The notes beneath the pieces were generated by a model, which was given only the letters and a program-made list of their open reading frames with translations, was not told where the DNA came from and did not search any database. Source: Deltaproteobacteria bacterium (GTDB lineage: Bacteria > Myxococcota_A > Polyangia > Polyangiales > Sandaracinaceae). Taken from it: a DNA stretch of 64,000 bases. Below are positions 1-8,559 of the stretch, one piece after another; within the stretch, counting starts at the first letter, position 1; every line of letters starts with the position of its first letter. Position numbers and translations under genes: made by a program. The DNA is taken from positions 1-64,000 of the forward strand of contig JAFLCL010000018.1 in the NCBI GenBank assembly GCA_017303575.1, given 5' to 3'.

Positions 1-3000
1 ACGCACGCGCTCGAGGCCCGCGATCGCGCGCGCGTCGCTCGGGCGGGCGAGGAGGACGTCGGCCAGCGCCGCCTTGGCGACAGTGAGGTCGGGCTTCCGA
101 TCGAGGTGGATCTCGCCGAGGCGGAGCGTGAGATCCACGCGCTCGTTCTCGTCTGCGAGCGCGCGGCGGCGCTGGAGGACGTCGACGACCTCGTCCCAAC
201 GGCCCGCTTGCTCGGCCAGGCGATCGAGCGCCGCGAGCGACTCGCGATCCTTCGGATCGATCTCGACGGCCTTGCGGTAGAGCGCAGCCGCGGCGACCTG
301 GTCGCCCAGCTCCGACTCTTCGAGGCGCGCGAGCTCCGCGAGGAGCATCCACTTCTCGGCGTCGTCGGTCGCGAGATCGATGCGGCGTTGGTAGTGCGCG
401 CGAAGGTCGGAGTGGCGACCCGCCTTTCGCAACAAGGCGTCGAGCGCGGCCGTGGCCTCGGCGTCCGAGGGCGACTCGTCGAGCACGGCGCGGAGCGTGG
501 CTGCTGCGCGATCCACGTCGCCGAGCTGATCGGCCGCGATGCTCGCGACACGGCCGCGGAGCCATCGGCGCTCGTCTCGCGCGGCGACATCGGATCCGAT
601 CGCGGCCAGACGCGCTTCGTAGGCCTGCACGATGGCAGCGTGGCTGCCCGAGCGTTCGGCAGTGCTCTCGAGCGTCGTGCGCGTCGGGGCGCCCGTCGGA
701 TCGACCTGGAACGCCTCGGTCGCGTAGCGGAGCGCGAGCGGCGCGTCCTTGAGCCGATCCGACGCGATCTCTCTCGCCGACGTGAGGATCGCGAGCTTGC
801 CGTTCTTGTCGGGGGTGTGGCCGAGCAGCACGTCGTAGAGCGCCGGCAGGCGCGACCACTTCTCGTCCTTTTCGTAGATCGGCAGCAGCGCGCGCGCGGC
901 GCGCTCGTTCGTCGGCAGCGCTGCGAGCACACGCTCGTACGCGCGGAACGCGCGCTGCGGCTCGCCGATCTTCTGCTCGTAGACCTCGGCGGCACGGAAC
1001 GAGAGCGATGCCTTCTGCTCCGGATCCTCGGCCTTGTCGGCTGCGTTGCCGAGCACCTCGGCGAGGCCGTCCCAGTCGCTCGTCTCGCCGTAGAGCTGCT
1101 CGAGGGAGTCCCAGTCGGAGGCCTGCACGTAGCTCTCGCGCAGCGTGCGGAGCGCGCGGCCGTTCTTCGGATCGATGCGGAGGACGCGCTTCCACGCCTC
1201 GGCGGCCTTGGCGCCGTCGGCGACCTGCTCGCCGTAGAGGGTGGCCAGCTTGGTGAGGAGACGCGTGCGCTCCTTGTCGTCGTCCGCCGCAGCGACACGA
1301 CGCTCGATCACCTCGCCCAGCGTCGCCCAGTCCTTCTCGCGCTCGGACAGCTTCTCGAGCGAGTCGATCGCTTCCTTGTTGGAGGGCTCGGTCTCGAGCA
1401 CCTGCTTCCACAGCGGGATCGCGTCCGTCGGACGGTGAAGACGATCCGCCGCGAGCCGCGCGAGCTCCACGCGATGCGCCTGACGCACGTCCGGATCACT
1501 CGCGAGCGCGGCCTCCGCGGAGAGCACGTCGAAGAGCTGCTTCCACGCGCGACGCTTGGTGTAGATCTCCTTGAGGAGGTTGAGCGCCTCGCGGTGCGAG
1601 GGCTCCTTCTCGACGACGATCTCGAGCGGACGCGTGGCCTGGTTGTAGTTCGCGAACCGATCGATCCACAGCTTGGCGACGCGCATGTAGAGCGCGACCT
1701 GATCGCCCGCGTCCTCCGTCGCTTCGGCCTTCTTCGTGAGCACCTGGATGAGGTCGTTCCAGCGCCCCATGCCCTCGTAGGTCGAGGCGAGTGACTCCAA
1801 GGCGTCGCGGTCCGACGGCCGGAGCGCGAGGATCGCGCTCCACGTGTTCACCGCCATGACGTCGAGCTTCAGCTGGTCGCGGTAGATGGCGACCATCTCG
1901 CGGAGCTTCTCGATCTTCGCGTCGACGTCCTCGGGCCCGCTGCCCATCGCGTCGACCTCGGCCTTGAGGATCTCGACGAGGGCGTTCCACTTCTGCGAGC
2001 TGCGGTAGAGCTCGCGCAGCGCGGGCAGCGCCTCCGCGTTCGTCGGGTCGACGCGCTGCACGGCCTTCCACGCGTCCACGGCCTTGTCCGATGCGCCGCT
2101 CTGCTGCGCGGAGCGCGCGAGCTCGACGCCGAGCGCGGCCTTCTGCTTCGGGTCCTGGGTGATGCGCTGCGCATCCGTCAGGATCGTGAGGAGCTTCGCG
2201 TGATCGCCCGTCGTGCTCAGGTAGTCGCGATAGAAGCCGAGCATGCCCGGGTGGATGGGATCGAGCTTGCGCAGGCGCGCGAAGTACGGCTCGGCATCCG
2301 CGGGCGCCTGACGGAAGCGCCAGTGCACCATGCCGATCTGGAGGAGGATGCCCTGCTCGGCCTCGGGCTTGAGGCGACCGCGGAGCGCATCGTCGTAGAG
2401 CTGGACCAGGTGGTCCCAGCGCTCGTGCGCCATGAAGTGCTCGACGAGGTACGCCATGCCCTCGGAGTGGCCAGGCGAGAGCGACACGACCTGGTCGTAG
2501 ACCGCCGCCGCACGGTCCTTCTGCTCGAGCTTGCGCGCCAGCACCCGCGCCGCCTGCAAGAAGAACGACAGGCGATCCTCGCGCTGCTTCGTCTTCTCGG
2601 CCGCCTCGAGCAAGACCGCCGCGAGGTCGTCCCACTTCTCGCGCAGCGTCAGCGTGTGTGCGTAGAGCCGTGTCGCGCGCGCGTCGCTCGGATCCGCCTC
2701 GAGCGCCTGCTTGAAGACGCGATCGGTGTCCTTCTCGCGGCCGCGCTTCTTGTACTTCCACACGAGCGAGCCAGCGCTCACGAGCAGCGAGCACTTGAGC
2801 GATGCGTCGTCTGCAGCGTCCGCCTCGTCGACGAAGCGCTTCGCGATCTCTTTCCAGTTCCCTTCGGCAGCGACGATCTGCTCGATCGCTTCCTTGATCG
2901 ACTCGTCGCCCGGCCGGAGCGTCAGCGCGGACTCGAAGCTCGTCTTGGCCGCCTCGTCGTCGAGGAGCTCCTCGCGCTGGAGACGTCCTGCCTTGACGAG

Positions 3001-3252
3001 GAGCGCTGCACGCGCGTCGGGATCGCGCGCCTCGCGCTCGAGCTCGGCGACCTCGGCCAACAAGAGGCCCACGGTCGCGACGTGCTCCGACCGCAGCTCG
3101 TGCTGCTCCCGCGCGAGCTGCACGAGACGGAGCGGCGCATCACCGGTGCGCGCGGCATCGCCGCTCGCGAGCGCGTCCCGAAGATCGCTCACGATCTTCG
3201 TGTTGTCCGGATCCTCCTGCAGGGCGCCGAGCAGATGGGAAACAGTGAGCAC
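1..3252 (-). CDS. Giant tetratricopeptide-repeat protein (partial, C-terminus outside window)
   Basis: An open frame of 1084 codons reaches the window edge with no stop, so the C-terminus is missing. It begins at a GTG preceded by AGGAG at a good spacing, which fixes the start. The protein is a run of degenerate TPR-like helical repeats of about 35-45 residues. Each has an A-W-K/R-x-V-L-x-x-x-P-x-x-x-A-L core and W-D-x-L type helices, with phrases such as RPGDE, DPTNAEAL and DPKNGRAL recurring at regular spacing. No signal peptide, membrane segment or enzymatic domain is seen in this part. Very large TPR proteins of this style are common in myxobacteria, some linked to gliding or predation. 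The function here is unknown and probably a protein-protein scaffold. Confidence 0.85.
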   Translation of the reverse strand, partial: MLTVSHLLGALQEDPDNTKIVSDLRDALASGDAARTGDAPLRLVQLAREQHELRSEHVATVGLLLAEVAELEREARDPDARAALLVKAGRLQREELLDDEAAKTSFESALTLRPGDESIKEAIEQIVAAEGNWKEIAKRFVDEADAADDASLKCSLLVSAGSLVWKYKKRGREKDTDRVFKQALEADPSDARATRLYAHTLTLREKWDDLAAVLLEAAEKTKQREDRLSFFLQAARVLARKLEQKDRAAAVYDQVVSLSPGHSEGMAYLVEHFMAHERWDHLVQLYDDALRGRLKPEAEQGILLQIGMVHWRFRQAPADAEPYFARLRKLDPIHPGMLGFYRDYLSTTGDHAKLLTILTDAQRITQDPKQKAALGVELARSAQQSGASDKAVDAWKAVQRVDPTNAEALPALRELYRSSQKWNALVEILKAEVDAMGSGPEDVDAKIEKLREMVAIYRDQLKLDVMAVNTWSAILALRPSDRDALESLASTYEGMGRWNDLIQVLTKKAEATEDAGDQVALYMRVAKLWIDRFANYNQATRPLEIVVEKEPSHREALNLLKEIYTKRRAWKQLFDVLSAEAALASDPDVRQAHRVELARLAADRLHRPTDAIPLWKQVLETEPSNKEAIDSLEKLSEREKDWATLGEVIERRVAAADDDKERTRLLTKLATLYGEQVADGAKAAEAWKRVLRIDPKNGRALRTLRESYVQASDWDSLEQLYGETSDWDGLAEVLGNAADKAEDPEQKASLSFRAAEVYEQKIGEPQRAFRAYERVLAALPTNERAARALLPIYEKDEKWSRLPALYDVLLGHTPDKNGKLAILTSAREIASDRLKDAPLALRYATEAFQVDPTGAPTRTTLESTAERSGSHAAIVQAYEARLAAIGSDVAARDERRWLRGRVASIAADQLGDVDRAAATLRAVLDESPSDAEATAALDALLRKAGRHSDLRAHYQRRIDLATDDAEKWMLLAELARLEESELGDQVAAAALYRKAVEIDPKDRESLAALDRLAEQAGRWDEVVDVLQRRRALADENERVDLTLRLGEIHLDRKPDLTVAKAALADVLLARPSDARAIAGLERVR

Positions 3253-3419
3253 GCGGACTCCTCGCCAAGGTTGGGGAGTTGAGCAGCTGGAGATGTGCAG
3301 CTGGGGAGATGAACGAGCGCGCCGCCGAGGGAGCGGCACGCGTGAGCGAGAGGGCTCGTCGAAGTGCGAGCTGGGCACGACGACCATCGCCCGAGGGCGG
3401 TGGGGGTGCCCATCGAGAA

Positions 3420-3459
3420 ACCCCAAGAAAAACAAGGAAATAACGCGGAAATTCCCGCG
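3420..3459 (-). terminator. Probable intrinsic terminator after the cytochrome gene
   Basis: On the minus strand, 91 nt past the cytochrome stop, the stem CGCGG/CCGCG (3444-3459, with an extra G-T pair and an AATT loop) is followed by a T-rich run (3425-3443) that includes five consecutive T. This is one of the few AT-rich patches in the window and fits a rho-independent terminator for the 6695-3550 operon. The rest of 3253-3549 holds only the upstream region of the TPR gene. Confidence 0.55.
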
Positions 3460-3549
3460 AGGACGACCGATGGTACGCAGGGGTCGCTCGGGGTTTCAAG
3501 CGATCTATTTCGCCGGCCCGAACGTGGAATTCCGAAGGGTTTCGGAGCG

Positions 3550-4839
3550 TCAGCGGCAACGTGGGCGGAGCGCTTCGGGGTCGCCGTGACAGCGGACGCA
3601 GGCCGCAGGTGCGGACGTCAGGAGCGTCGCGCAGCCCTGCGCGAATCCCGGGGGGTGGGGGCTCACGCCGCCACCTCCGACGCCGCTCGTTCCGTGGCAC
3701 GCGACGCAGTCGTCCTCCGCGTGACACGACACGCAGGTCTGCATGGATCGGCGTGCCTCGACGCCATGGAGGTTGGGGCCGCGGATCCACATCGCGGAGG
3801 GTGGGTGGAAGCGCTCCCCGCTGCGGGTGACGGGCGCGGCGAACGTAGCGAGGCCCAGGCGTGCGTGGCACTCGCTGCAGAACGTCGCGACCGCGTGGCA
3901 GCTCGTGCACCGCGTCTCGTCGCGCCGAGCCATCACCGAATGCGTGGTGAGGAAGTCGCCGGGATGAACGCGTCGGGGGCGCACACGACCGTCGTGACAG
4001 GCCGTGCACTCGCTCTCGACGTGGCACTGCGCGCAGAGCCCACCCGCGTCGGCCGCGACCCATCGATGTCGCACGAGCCACTCGTGATCGTGGCGCATGC
4101 CTGCCATCCACGGCGGCGGGTTCATCCAGCCGTCGGGCGTGTGCGCGCGGATGCGTCCGTCGGGCAACGCCTCGTGGCAGCCCGTGCACGCCATCACCTG
4201 CGCGCCCTCTCGCACGGTGCCGCCGCGTACCACGTCGCCCAGGCCTTCGGTCACGTGACAGCCGAGGCAGTCGCGCATCGTGGGCAGGTGCGCGCGTGTC
4301 GCCAGCGAGGACTGTCGGACGCCAGCGTGGCATCGCTCGCAGCCCCCTTCGGTCGAGGCATGGGTCGCGTGGGAGAAGCGAACGCGCGGCGGAGGCAGGC
4401 GCGAGGACGGGATGAAGATGCGGCCTACGAGATCCCCCGCGCCCGTCTCGCGATCGGGAAGACGCGCACCGAGGTGGCAGAGACCGCAGCGCTCGACGCT
4501 CGGGTGTGCGCGGTCGGTCTCGTCGTGGCAGCCCGCGCACGACGCCTCGGTCGGCAGGAGGAGGTCCGCGCTCGAGGTGCTGCTCGCCGCGCGCTCGTGG
4601 CATCGGGTGCAAGCCAACGCCGCGTGCGCGGGGTGCGCGTGATCCATACGCAGCGCGATGTCCTGCGGCGGATACACGATCGTCGACCGGCCTGCGCCTG
4701 GCCGTGAGAGCGGCGGATCCTCGCGCAGCTGGCTCGACGCACGATCGCTCGCGAGGAGGCCCAGCGCCGCGCAGGCGACGAGCGTCGTGAGCGCGACCGC
4801 GAGCACGGCCATCCGGTGGGCGAGGACGTTCAGCGCCAC
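3550..4839 (-). CDS. 13-haem c-type cytochrome
   Basis: A multihaem cytochrome with thirteen CxxCH haem-binding motifs (CTRCH, CAGCH, CGLCH, CERCH, CLGCH, CTGCH, CAQCH, CTACH, CTSCH, CSECH, CVSCH, CVACH, CVRCH) spread along about 430 residues. There are many extra His residues that could be distal ligands. The N-terminus is a hydrophobic stretch (AVLAVALTTLVACAALGLLA) that acts as a signal peptide or membrane anchor, so the haems lie outside the cytoplasm. The GTG at 4839 overlaps the end of the upstream porin gene by 10 bp and suggests translational coupling. An ATG at 4812 is an equally possible start. The family of periplasmic or outer-surface multihaem proteins moves electrons across the envelope. 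The exact partner and direction of flow are not visible. Confidence 0.9.
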   Translation of the reverse strand: MALNVLAHRMAVLAVALTTLVACAALGLLASDRASSQLREDPPLSRPGAGRSTIVYPPQDIALRMDHAHPAHAALACTRCHERAASSTSSADLLLPTEASCAGCHDETDRAHPSVERCGLCHLGARLPDRETGAGDLVGRIFIPSSRLPPPRVRFSHATHASTEGGCERCHAGVRQSSLATRAHLPTMRDCLGCHVTEGLGDVVRGGTVREGAQVMACTGCHEALPDGRIRAHTPDGWMNPPPWMAGMRHDHEWLVRHRWVAADAGGLCAQCHVESECTACHDGRVRPRRVHPGDFLTTHSVMARRDETRCTSCHAVATFCSECHARLGLATFAAPVTRSGERFHPPSAMWIRGPNLHGVEARRSMQTCVSCHAEDDCVACHGTSGVGGGGVSPHPPGFAQGCATLLTSAPAACVRCHGDPEALRPRCR

Positions 4840-6251
4840 GTCATCACCTGGAGAAAGACCATGCCGCGGAACCGATGTCCCACGCTGCGCGAGTGCGCGT
4901 GCTGCACCTCGAGGAGGATCACGCTCTGCGGGGTGATCGCCCAGCGCCCGGAGAGGATCGTGCTGACGACGGTCCCGTACGACTCGGCGCGCAGCGGATC
5001 GTCGAAGTGCCACACGCTGAGCTGCCCCTCGAGCGAGATCCCCTCGACCAGCGTGCGCGACGCCTCGAGCGCGACGCCCGCGACGGGGCCGAGCGCGCCG
5101 CTCCACGCGAAGCCGCTCGCTCCGATGCGCAGCCCCTCGATGCGCGTCTGGGCATGGAGCTCGAGGCCTGCGTCGAAGTCCTCCTCGGGGCTGCGGTCGA
5201 CGCGGCGACCTCGCAGCGAGCCGCCGATCTCGAGATCCTCCGTGACGCGTCCCGTCGCCCCGAGCCGAACCTGCTGCACCGGAGCGGCGTCGAACCACGC
5301 CCAGATCGTGCTCGGATCGAAGCGCGGAACCTGGTGATCGAACGAAACGCGCAGCGTCACGGGCGCGAGGCGAACCTCGGCCGACGCCAACGCCGAGATG
5401 AGCTCGAGGTCGAGCAGATCGAGCGTGCCTTGGGCGTCGAGCCGAACCTGCTCGTGCGGCACGGAGGAGAGCGCGAGGCCCGCGCGACGCATGAGCTCAC
5501 CGCGCCCGTCCCACGCGTACCGCGCGTCGATCGAGGCGCCGAAGATCGGGCCCGCGCTCGCGCGCATCGCTGCGCCCACGACGAACGCGTCGCTGTGCGG
5601 ATCGACGATGGCGGGCCCCAGCACCGCGTTCGCGGAGGGGACGTAGCGTGTGCCTTGCAGGTCGAACTGGGAGGTCCCCGCGAGGCTCGTCCCACGCACG
5701 AGCGTGCCCCCGAACAACTCGGTGCCGAGCGTGGGCAGCGGCTGCACAGCGAGCGCGAGGCCATCGAAGCGCGTGAAGCCGATCGTGTCGACGCGCAGCT
5801 GACGACCGAGGCGAACGCTTCCGTCGAGCGGGAGACCCGTGACCTCGGCGCTGAGCGCGGGGACGTCGACGCGAGTGTCGGCGGCGAGCGGCTGGTACTC
5901 GACGCGCGCCTCGCGATCGGTCGCGCGCACACACATCGAGCCGTCGAGCAGGCAGTCGTCGGAGAAGCCCTGGTCGAGGCGCAAGCGCGCGCCGACGACC
6001 AAGCGCACACGGCGTCCCAGGGCGTCGGGCTCGGTGAGAGGCTCGACCAGCCGCACGCCGTGGTTGCCCACGAAGCGACGCCTCGCGAGGAACACCGATG
6101 CGTCGGGCGCCCGCACTTCGTAGACCTGGAAGGAGAGGTCGGAGTCGACCTCCACGTCGAGGGCACGCAGCGAGGCGGGGGCGAGCCACGTCGCCACCAT
6201 CACGAGCAGTGCACAGACAACCTCCCCCGTCCCTTCGCGTGACAGATTCAC
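4830..6251 (-). CDS. Predicted outer-membrane beta-barrel protein, partner of the cytochrome
   Basis: 473 residues. The N-terminus has a signal peptide (VVCALLVMVATWLAPASLRA, cleavage after about residue 30). The remainder is a series of alternating-residue amphipathic strands such as VRLGRQLRVDTIGF, LRVSFDHQVPRF and EQVRLDAQGTLDL, typical of outer-membrane barrels. It ends in an aromatic-rich strand (MVFLQVMTW) but with Arg rather than Phe at the very end. The gene lies 6 bp after a YbjN-like gene and overlaps the cytochrome gene, so the three are likely co-transcribed. No named family was recognised. By position it could be the sheath porin of a porin-cytochrome conduit, as in MtrB/PioB-type systems. 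That is inference from context, not homology. Confidence 0.75.
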   Translation of the reverse strand: MNLSREGTGEVVCALLVMVATWLAPASLRALDVEVDSDLSFQVYEVRAPDASVFLARRRFVGNHGVRLVEPLTEPDALGRRVRLVVGARLRLDQGFSDDCLLDGSMCVRATDREARVEYQPLAADTRVDVPALSAEVTGLPLDGSVRLGRQLRVDTIGFTRFDGLALAVQPLPTLGTELFGGTLVRGTSLAGTSQFDLQGTRYVPSANAVLGPAIVDPHSDAFVVGAAMRASAGPIFGASIDARYAWDGRGELMRRAGLALSSVPHEQVRLDAQGTLDLLDLELISALASAEVRLAPVTLRVSFDHQVPRFDPSTIWAWFDAAPVQQVRLGATGRVTEDLEIGGSLRGRRVDRSPEEDFDAGLELHAQTRIEGLRIGASGFAWSGALGPVAGVALEASRTLVEGISLEGQLSVWHFDDPLRAESYGTVVSTILSGRWAITPQSVILLEVQHAHSRSVGHRFRGMVFLQVMTWR

Positions 6252-6257
6252 GCGCGC

Positions 6258-6695
6258 TCAGTCCGACGATCGCTTCACCCCGAAGCGCTGCGCGAGCGCG
6301 TCGTCGTATCGATCGCCGATGCGACCGACGTTGCGGATCGCAGCCTCGACCTCGGAGGCATCGAGGTCCTTCACGCTGCGCTCCGCGACCACCACGACCT
6401 CGTCGCCGAACACGCCGAACGCCGCGCCCACCAGTTCGCGCGCGTTGAGCTCGAGGAGGTGCTTGTAGAGGTCGGGCGAGGTCGCGGCCTCGATGCGCAC
6501 GCACGGCGAGAGCACGCGGAACGTGCCGCCCGATTCCGTCTTGTGCACGGCGACCACGACCCGCGCGCTGCCCCGCTTGAGCGCATACGCCTTCGTCGTG
6601 GCGTCTCCTGGGATCGTCGCGCTCGTGGGATCGAGGCCCAGGCCCTTGATGACCGACTCGATCAACCGCGTTGCCTCGTCGACGTCCGCGCTCAT
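6258..6695 (-). CDS. YbjN-like / type III secretion chaperone-like protein
   Basis: A small cytoplasmic protein of 145 residues with the alpha-beta pattern of the YbjN/T3SS-chaperone-like fold: an N-terminal helix (DEATRLIESVIKGLGL), central strands (SARVVVAVHKTESGGTFRVLS), a helix ending in LLELNARELVGAAFGVFGDEVVVVAERS, and a C-terminal helix. The ATG at 6695 is chosen because AGAAGGAG lies just upstream; a longer in-frame extension to 6758 has no such site. It is the first gene of the operon with the beta-barrel and the 13-haem cytochrome. The family binds or chaperones other proteins, but the partner here is unknown. Confidence 0.75.
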   Translation of the reverse strand: MSADVDEATRLIESVIKGLGLDPTSATIPGDATTKAYALKRGSARVVVAVHKTESGGTFRVLSPCVRIEAATSPDLYKHLLELNARELVGAAFGVFGDEVVVVAERSVKDLDASEVEAAIRNVGRIGDRYDDALAQRFGVKRSSD

Positions 6696-6855
6696 GCTCG
6701 CTCCTTCTCTCTCGTCGAGCGCCTGCCGCGTCCCGCGGTCTGCCCGACAGCGCTGCATTCGACTCGGGCGGCACGGTCGCCGTCAAGTCCGACCGGGCTC
6801 GCCCGGTCTGGTTGCGTCGAGACCTCGCCAGCGGCACGAACGCCGGCCGAGGCAC
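6696..6855. promoter_or_regulatory. Divergent promoter region with an 18-bp palindrome
   Basis: The 160-bp gap separates the minus-strand YbjN/porin/cytochrome operon from the plus-strand gene at 6856. It contains GACCGGGC-TC-GCCCGGTC (6791-6808), an 8-bp perfect inverted repeat with a 2-bp centre, suited to a dimeric repressor or an RNA hairpin. No convincing -35/-10 pair was found. Confidence 0.4.
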
Positions 6856-7593
6856 GTGACCGAACGTCGAGCCCGCTCTGCACCCCGAGACGTGCCCCTG
6901 CCCGAGGCGCCCGCGCCGAGCTTCGTCGAGGGGCTGATCGACACGCTCGTGGCGCGCGCTTCCTCGGGGGAGCGTGACGCGGCGCGCGCCGCGTTCGAGG
7001 CACGAGGGGGCGCGTTCACCACCGCCGATGCCTTTCACGAAGAGCGCATCCGCGCGTTCTCCGACGATCTGGTGTGCGCGTTCCGAGGCGTCGACGGGCT
7101 CACCCTCGCCGAGCGCGCGGCGCGGGAGATCCCATCGGGCGATTCGAGCGAGGTCGCCGTCTGGCTGCGCGCACTCACGCGTAGCGAGCGGAGCGTCTAC
7201 CGCGTCGAGATCGCAGCGAGCGGCCCTGCGCTTCGATGCCTGCTCGGCGGCAGTGTGCTCGTCGTTCGTCTCGACGCCGATCCGCGAGAGCCGTCCGCCC
7301 GCCTGCGCGAGGGAGACGTGTTCGACGGTCGCGCCCTCCCCGTGCACGACGAGATCCGCGTGCTCCCTGGCATGGTGTTCCATCGCGAGGAGGCCCACGA
7401 CGCGCTCTTCGCGCTCGTTCCGCAGGCGCTCGAGCGAGGTCTGTCGCGCGACGCGATCCTCGACGGCCTCCTCCGCATGCGCATGCGGCACGACCGCTTC
7501 ACCAGCATGCACGCGCGGCACCTCTACCGCGTGGAGGCGCTCACTACGCGCGAGATCCAGGCCGCTTCGTGGAAGGGCCCGAAGGCGCGGTGA
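6856..7593 (+). CDS. Conserved-looking hypothetical protein
   Basis: 245 residues from a GTG start; no family was recognised. The protein looks soluble, with no signal peptide or membrane segment. The first half is helical (FVEGLIDTLVARASSGERDAARAAFEARGG). The middle is strand-rich, with VYRVEIAASGPALRCLLGGS and LVVRLDADPRE. The last third is helical and His/Arg-rich (MVFHREEAHDALFALVPQAL, then LLRMRMRHDRFTSMHARHLY). It is divergent from the cytochrome operon and convergent with the AurF-like gene, meeting it with no spacer: the two stop codons form the palindrome TGATCA at 7591-7596. Strong third-position GC supports coding. Confidence 0.7.
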   Translation: MTERRARSAPRDVPLPEAPAPSFVEGLIDTLVARASSGERDAARAAFEARGGAFTTADAFHEERIRAFSDDLVCAFRGVDGLTLAERAAREIPSGDSSEVAVWLRALTRSERSVYRVEIAASGPALRCLLGGSVLVVRLDADPREPSARLREGDVFDGRALPVHDEIRVLPGMVFHREEAHDALFALVPQALERGLSRDAILDGLLRMRMRHDRFTSMHARHLYRVEALTTREIQAASWKGPKAR

Positions 7594-8526
7594 TCAGAGC
7601 TCGGGCTGCGAGGCGAGCATGCCCGTGCGGAGGAAGTAGTTCACCAGCTTGCGCGAGGCCTTCTCGCGATGCTCTCGCGTGATCGGGCTGGCCAACGCCA
7701 TCTGTCGGAGCGCGTAGCCGTCGCCGACCCCCGCGTCCTTGTACATCGTGGGGTTGTAGAAGTCGGCCCAGCTCGACTTGATGTACGCAGCCAGCCACGC
7801 CTGGAAGCGCGCGAGCACCTCGGGCGACCACGTCGGCGACCACTTCTGCCAGAGCTCGGTCGTGAACTGACGACCGAAGCCGAGGTGTCGGCTCTCGTCG
7901 CGGTGGTGCACGAAGTTGATCTCCTGCACGAGCGAGTGCAGGCGCTTGTCGCGCATCATCACGACGTTGTAGTAGTCGCCCAATTCCTCGACGACCATCA
8001 CCTTGCAGAAGAACGCCATGTCTTCCTCGCCCTTCGCGTACTCGCGCGGCAAGGAGATCTTCTTCTCCGGGTAGACCTTCCCGAGGTAGCGCCGGCAGAA
8101 CGTGCCGAACATCACCATGTGCTTGTTCTCTTCATCCATGAAGTGATGGAGGTACTCGGTCTGCGAGGCCGCCAGCTTCGAGGAGTAGAGGAGGTCGCTC
8201 ATGCCCGCGACGAGCGGTCGCTCGCCCTGCAGCGTGAGGGAGAAGAAGTTCCCGATCTCGTAGAGGCTCAGGCGCCTCTGCTGCGTCTCGGACAGGGCCG
8301 TCCACGCCTCGGTGCCGTAGATCGAGCAGAGCTCGGGGCTCATGCACCACGTGTCCTCGGGCAGCGCGTCCGGCCACGCGAAGTAGGAGTACACGTCCCA
8401 GAGATCACGCCGCGACGCCTTCGTCAGCTGCTCGGCCAACGTCACGCTGCTCGGCGAGGTGGCGCTGCTCGCCCGAGTGGGGCTCTCGGACGGCGTGGGC
8501 GACTGCGGGGTGACGTGCTGCGACAT
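7594..8526 (-). CDS. AurF-like non-haem diiron oxygenase
   Basis: 310 residues that match the p-aminobenzoate N-oxygenase (AurF) family of ferritin-like diiron enzymes. A full ligand set is visible: Glu102, Glu133 and His136 in the ExxH motif EENKH, Glu180 or Glu181 in VVEELGDYY, and His207, Glu211 and His214 in HxxxExxH (HHRDESRH). The spacings agree with those of AurF. The first 30 residues are Ser/Thr/Pro-rich and probably disordered. AurF oxidises aryl-amines to nitro groups, and related proteins have varied amine or fatty-acyl substrates. The gene follows a GNAT-like gene by 33 bp at the edge of a polysaccharide locus. An amino-sugar or amino-acid-derived substrate is possible but unproven. 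Confidence 0.85.
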   Translation of the reverse strand: MSQHVTPQSPTPSESPTRASSATSPSSVTLAEQLTKASRRDLWDVYSYFAWPDALPEDTWCMSPELCSIYGTEAWTALSETQQRRLSLYEIGNFFSLTLQGERPLVAGMSDLLYSSKLAASQTEYLHHFMDEENKHMVMFGTFCRRYLGKVYPEKKISLPREYAKGEEDMAFFCKVMVVEELGDYYNVVMMRDKRLHSLVQEINFVHHRDESRHLGFGRQFTTELWQKWSPTWSPEVLARFQAWLAAYIKSSWADFYNPTMYKDAGVGDGYALRQMALASPITREHREKASRKLVNYFLRTGMLASQPEL

Positions 8527-8559
8527 GGGTCCGAGGTGTAGCAGCCCGAAGGGCGCGAG

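Noticed and set aside
106-1794. A 562-codon plus-strand frame opposite the giant TPR protein
   Set aside because: It is antisense to a clear TPR repeat frame, Arg/Glu/Leu-rich with no recognisable domain, as expected from the mirror of GC-rich coding DNA.
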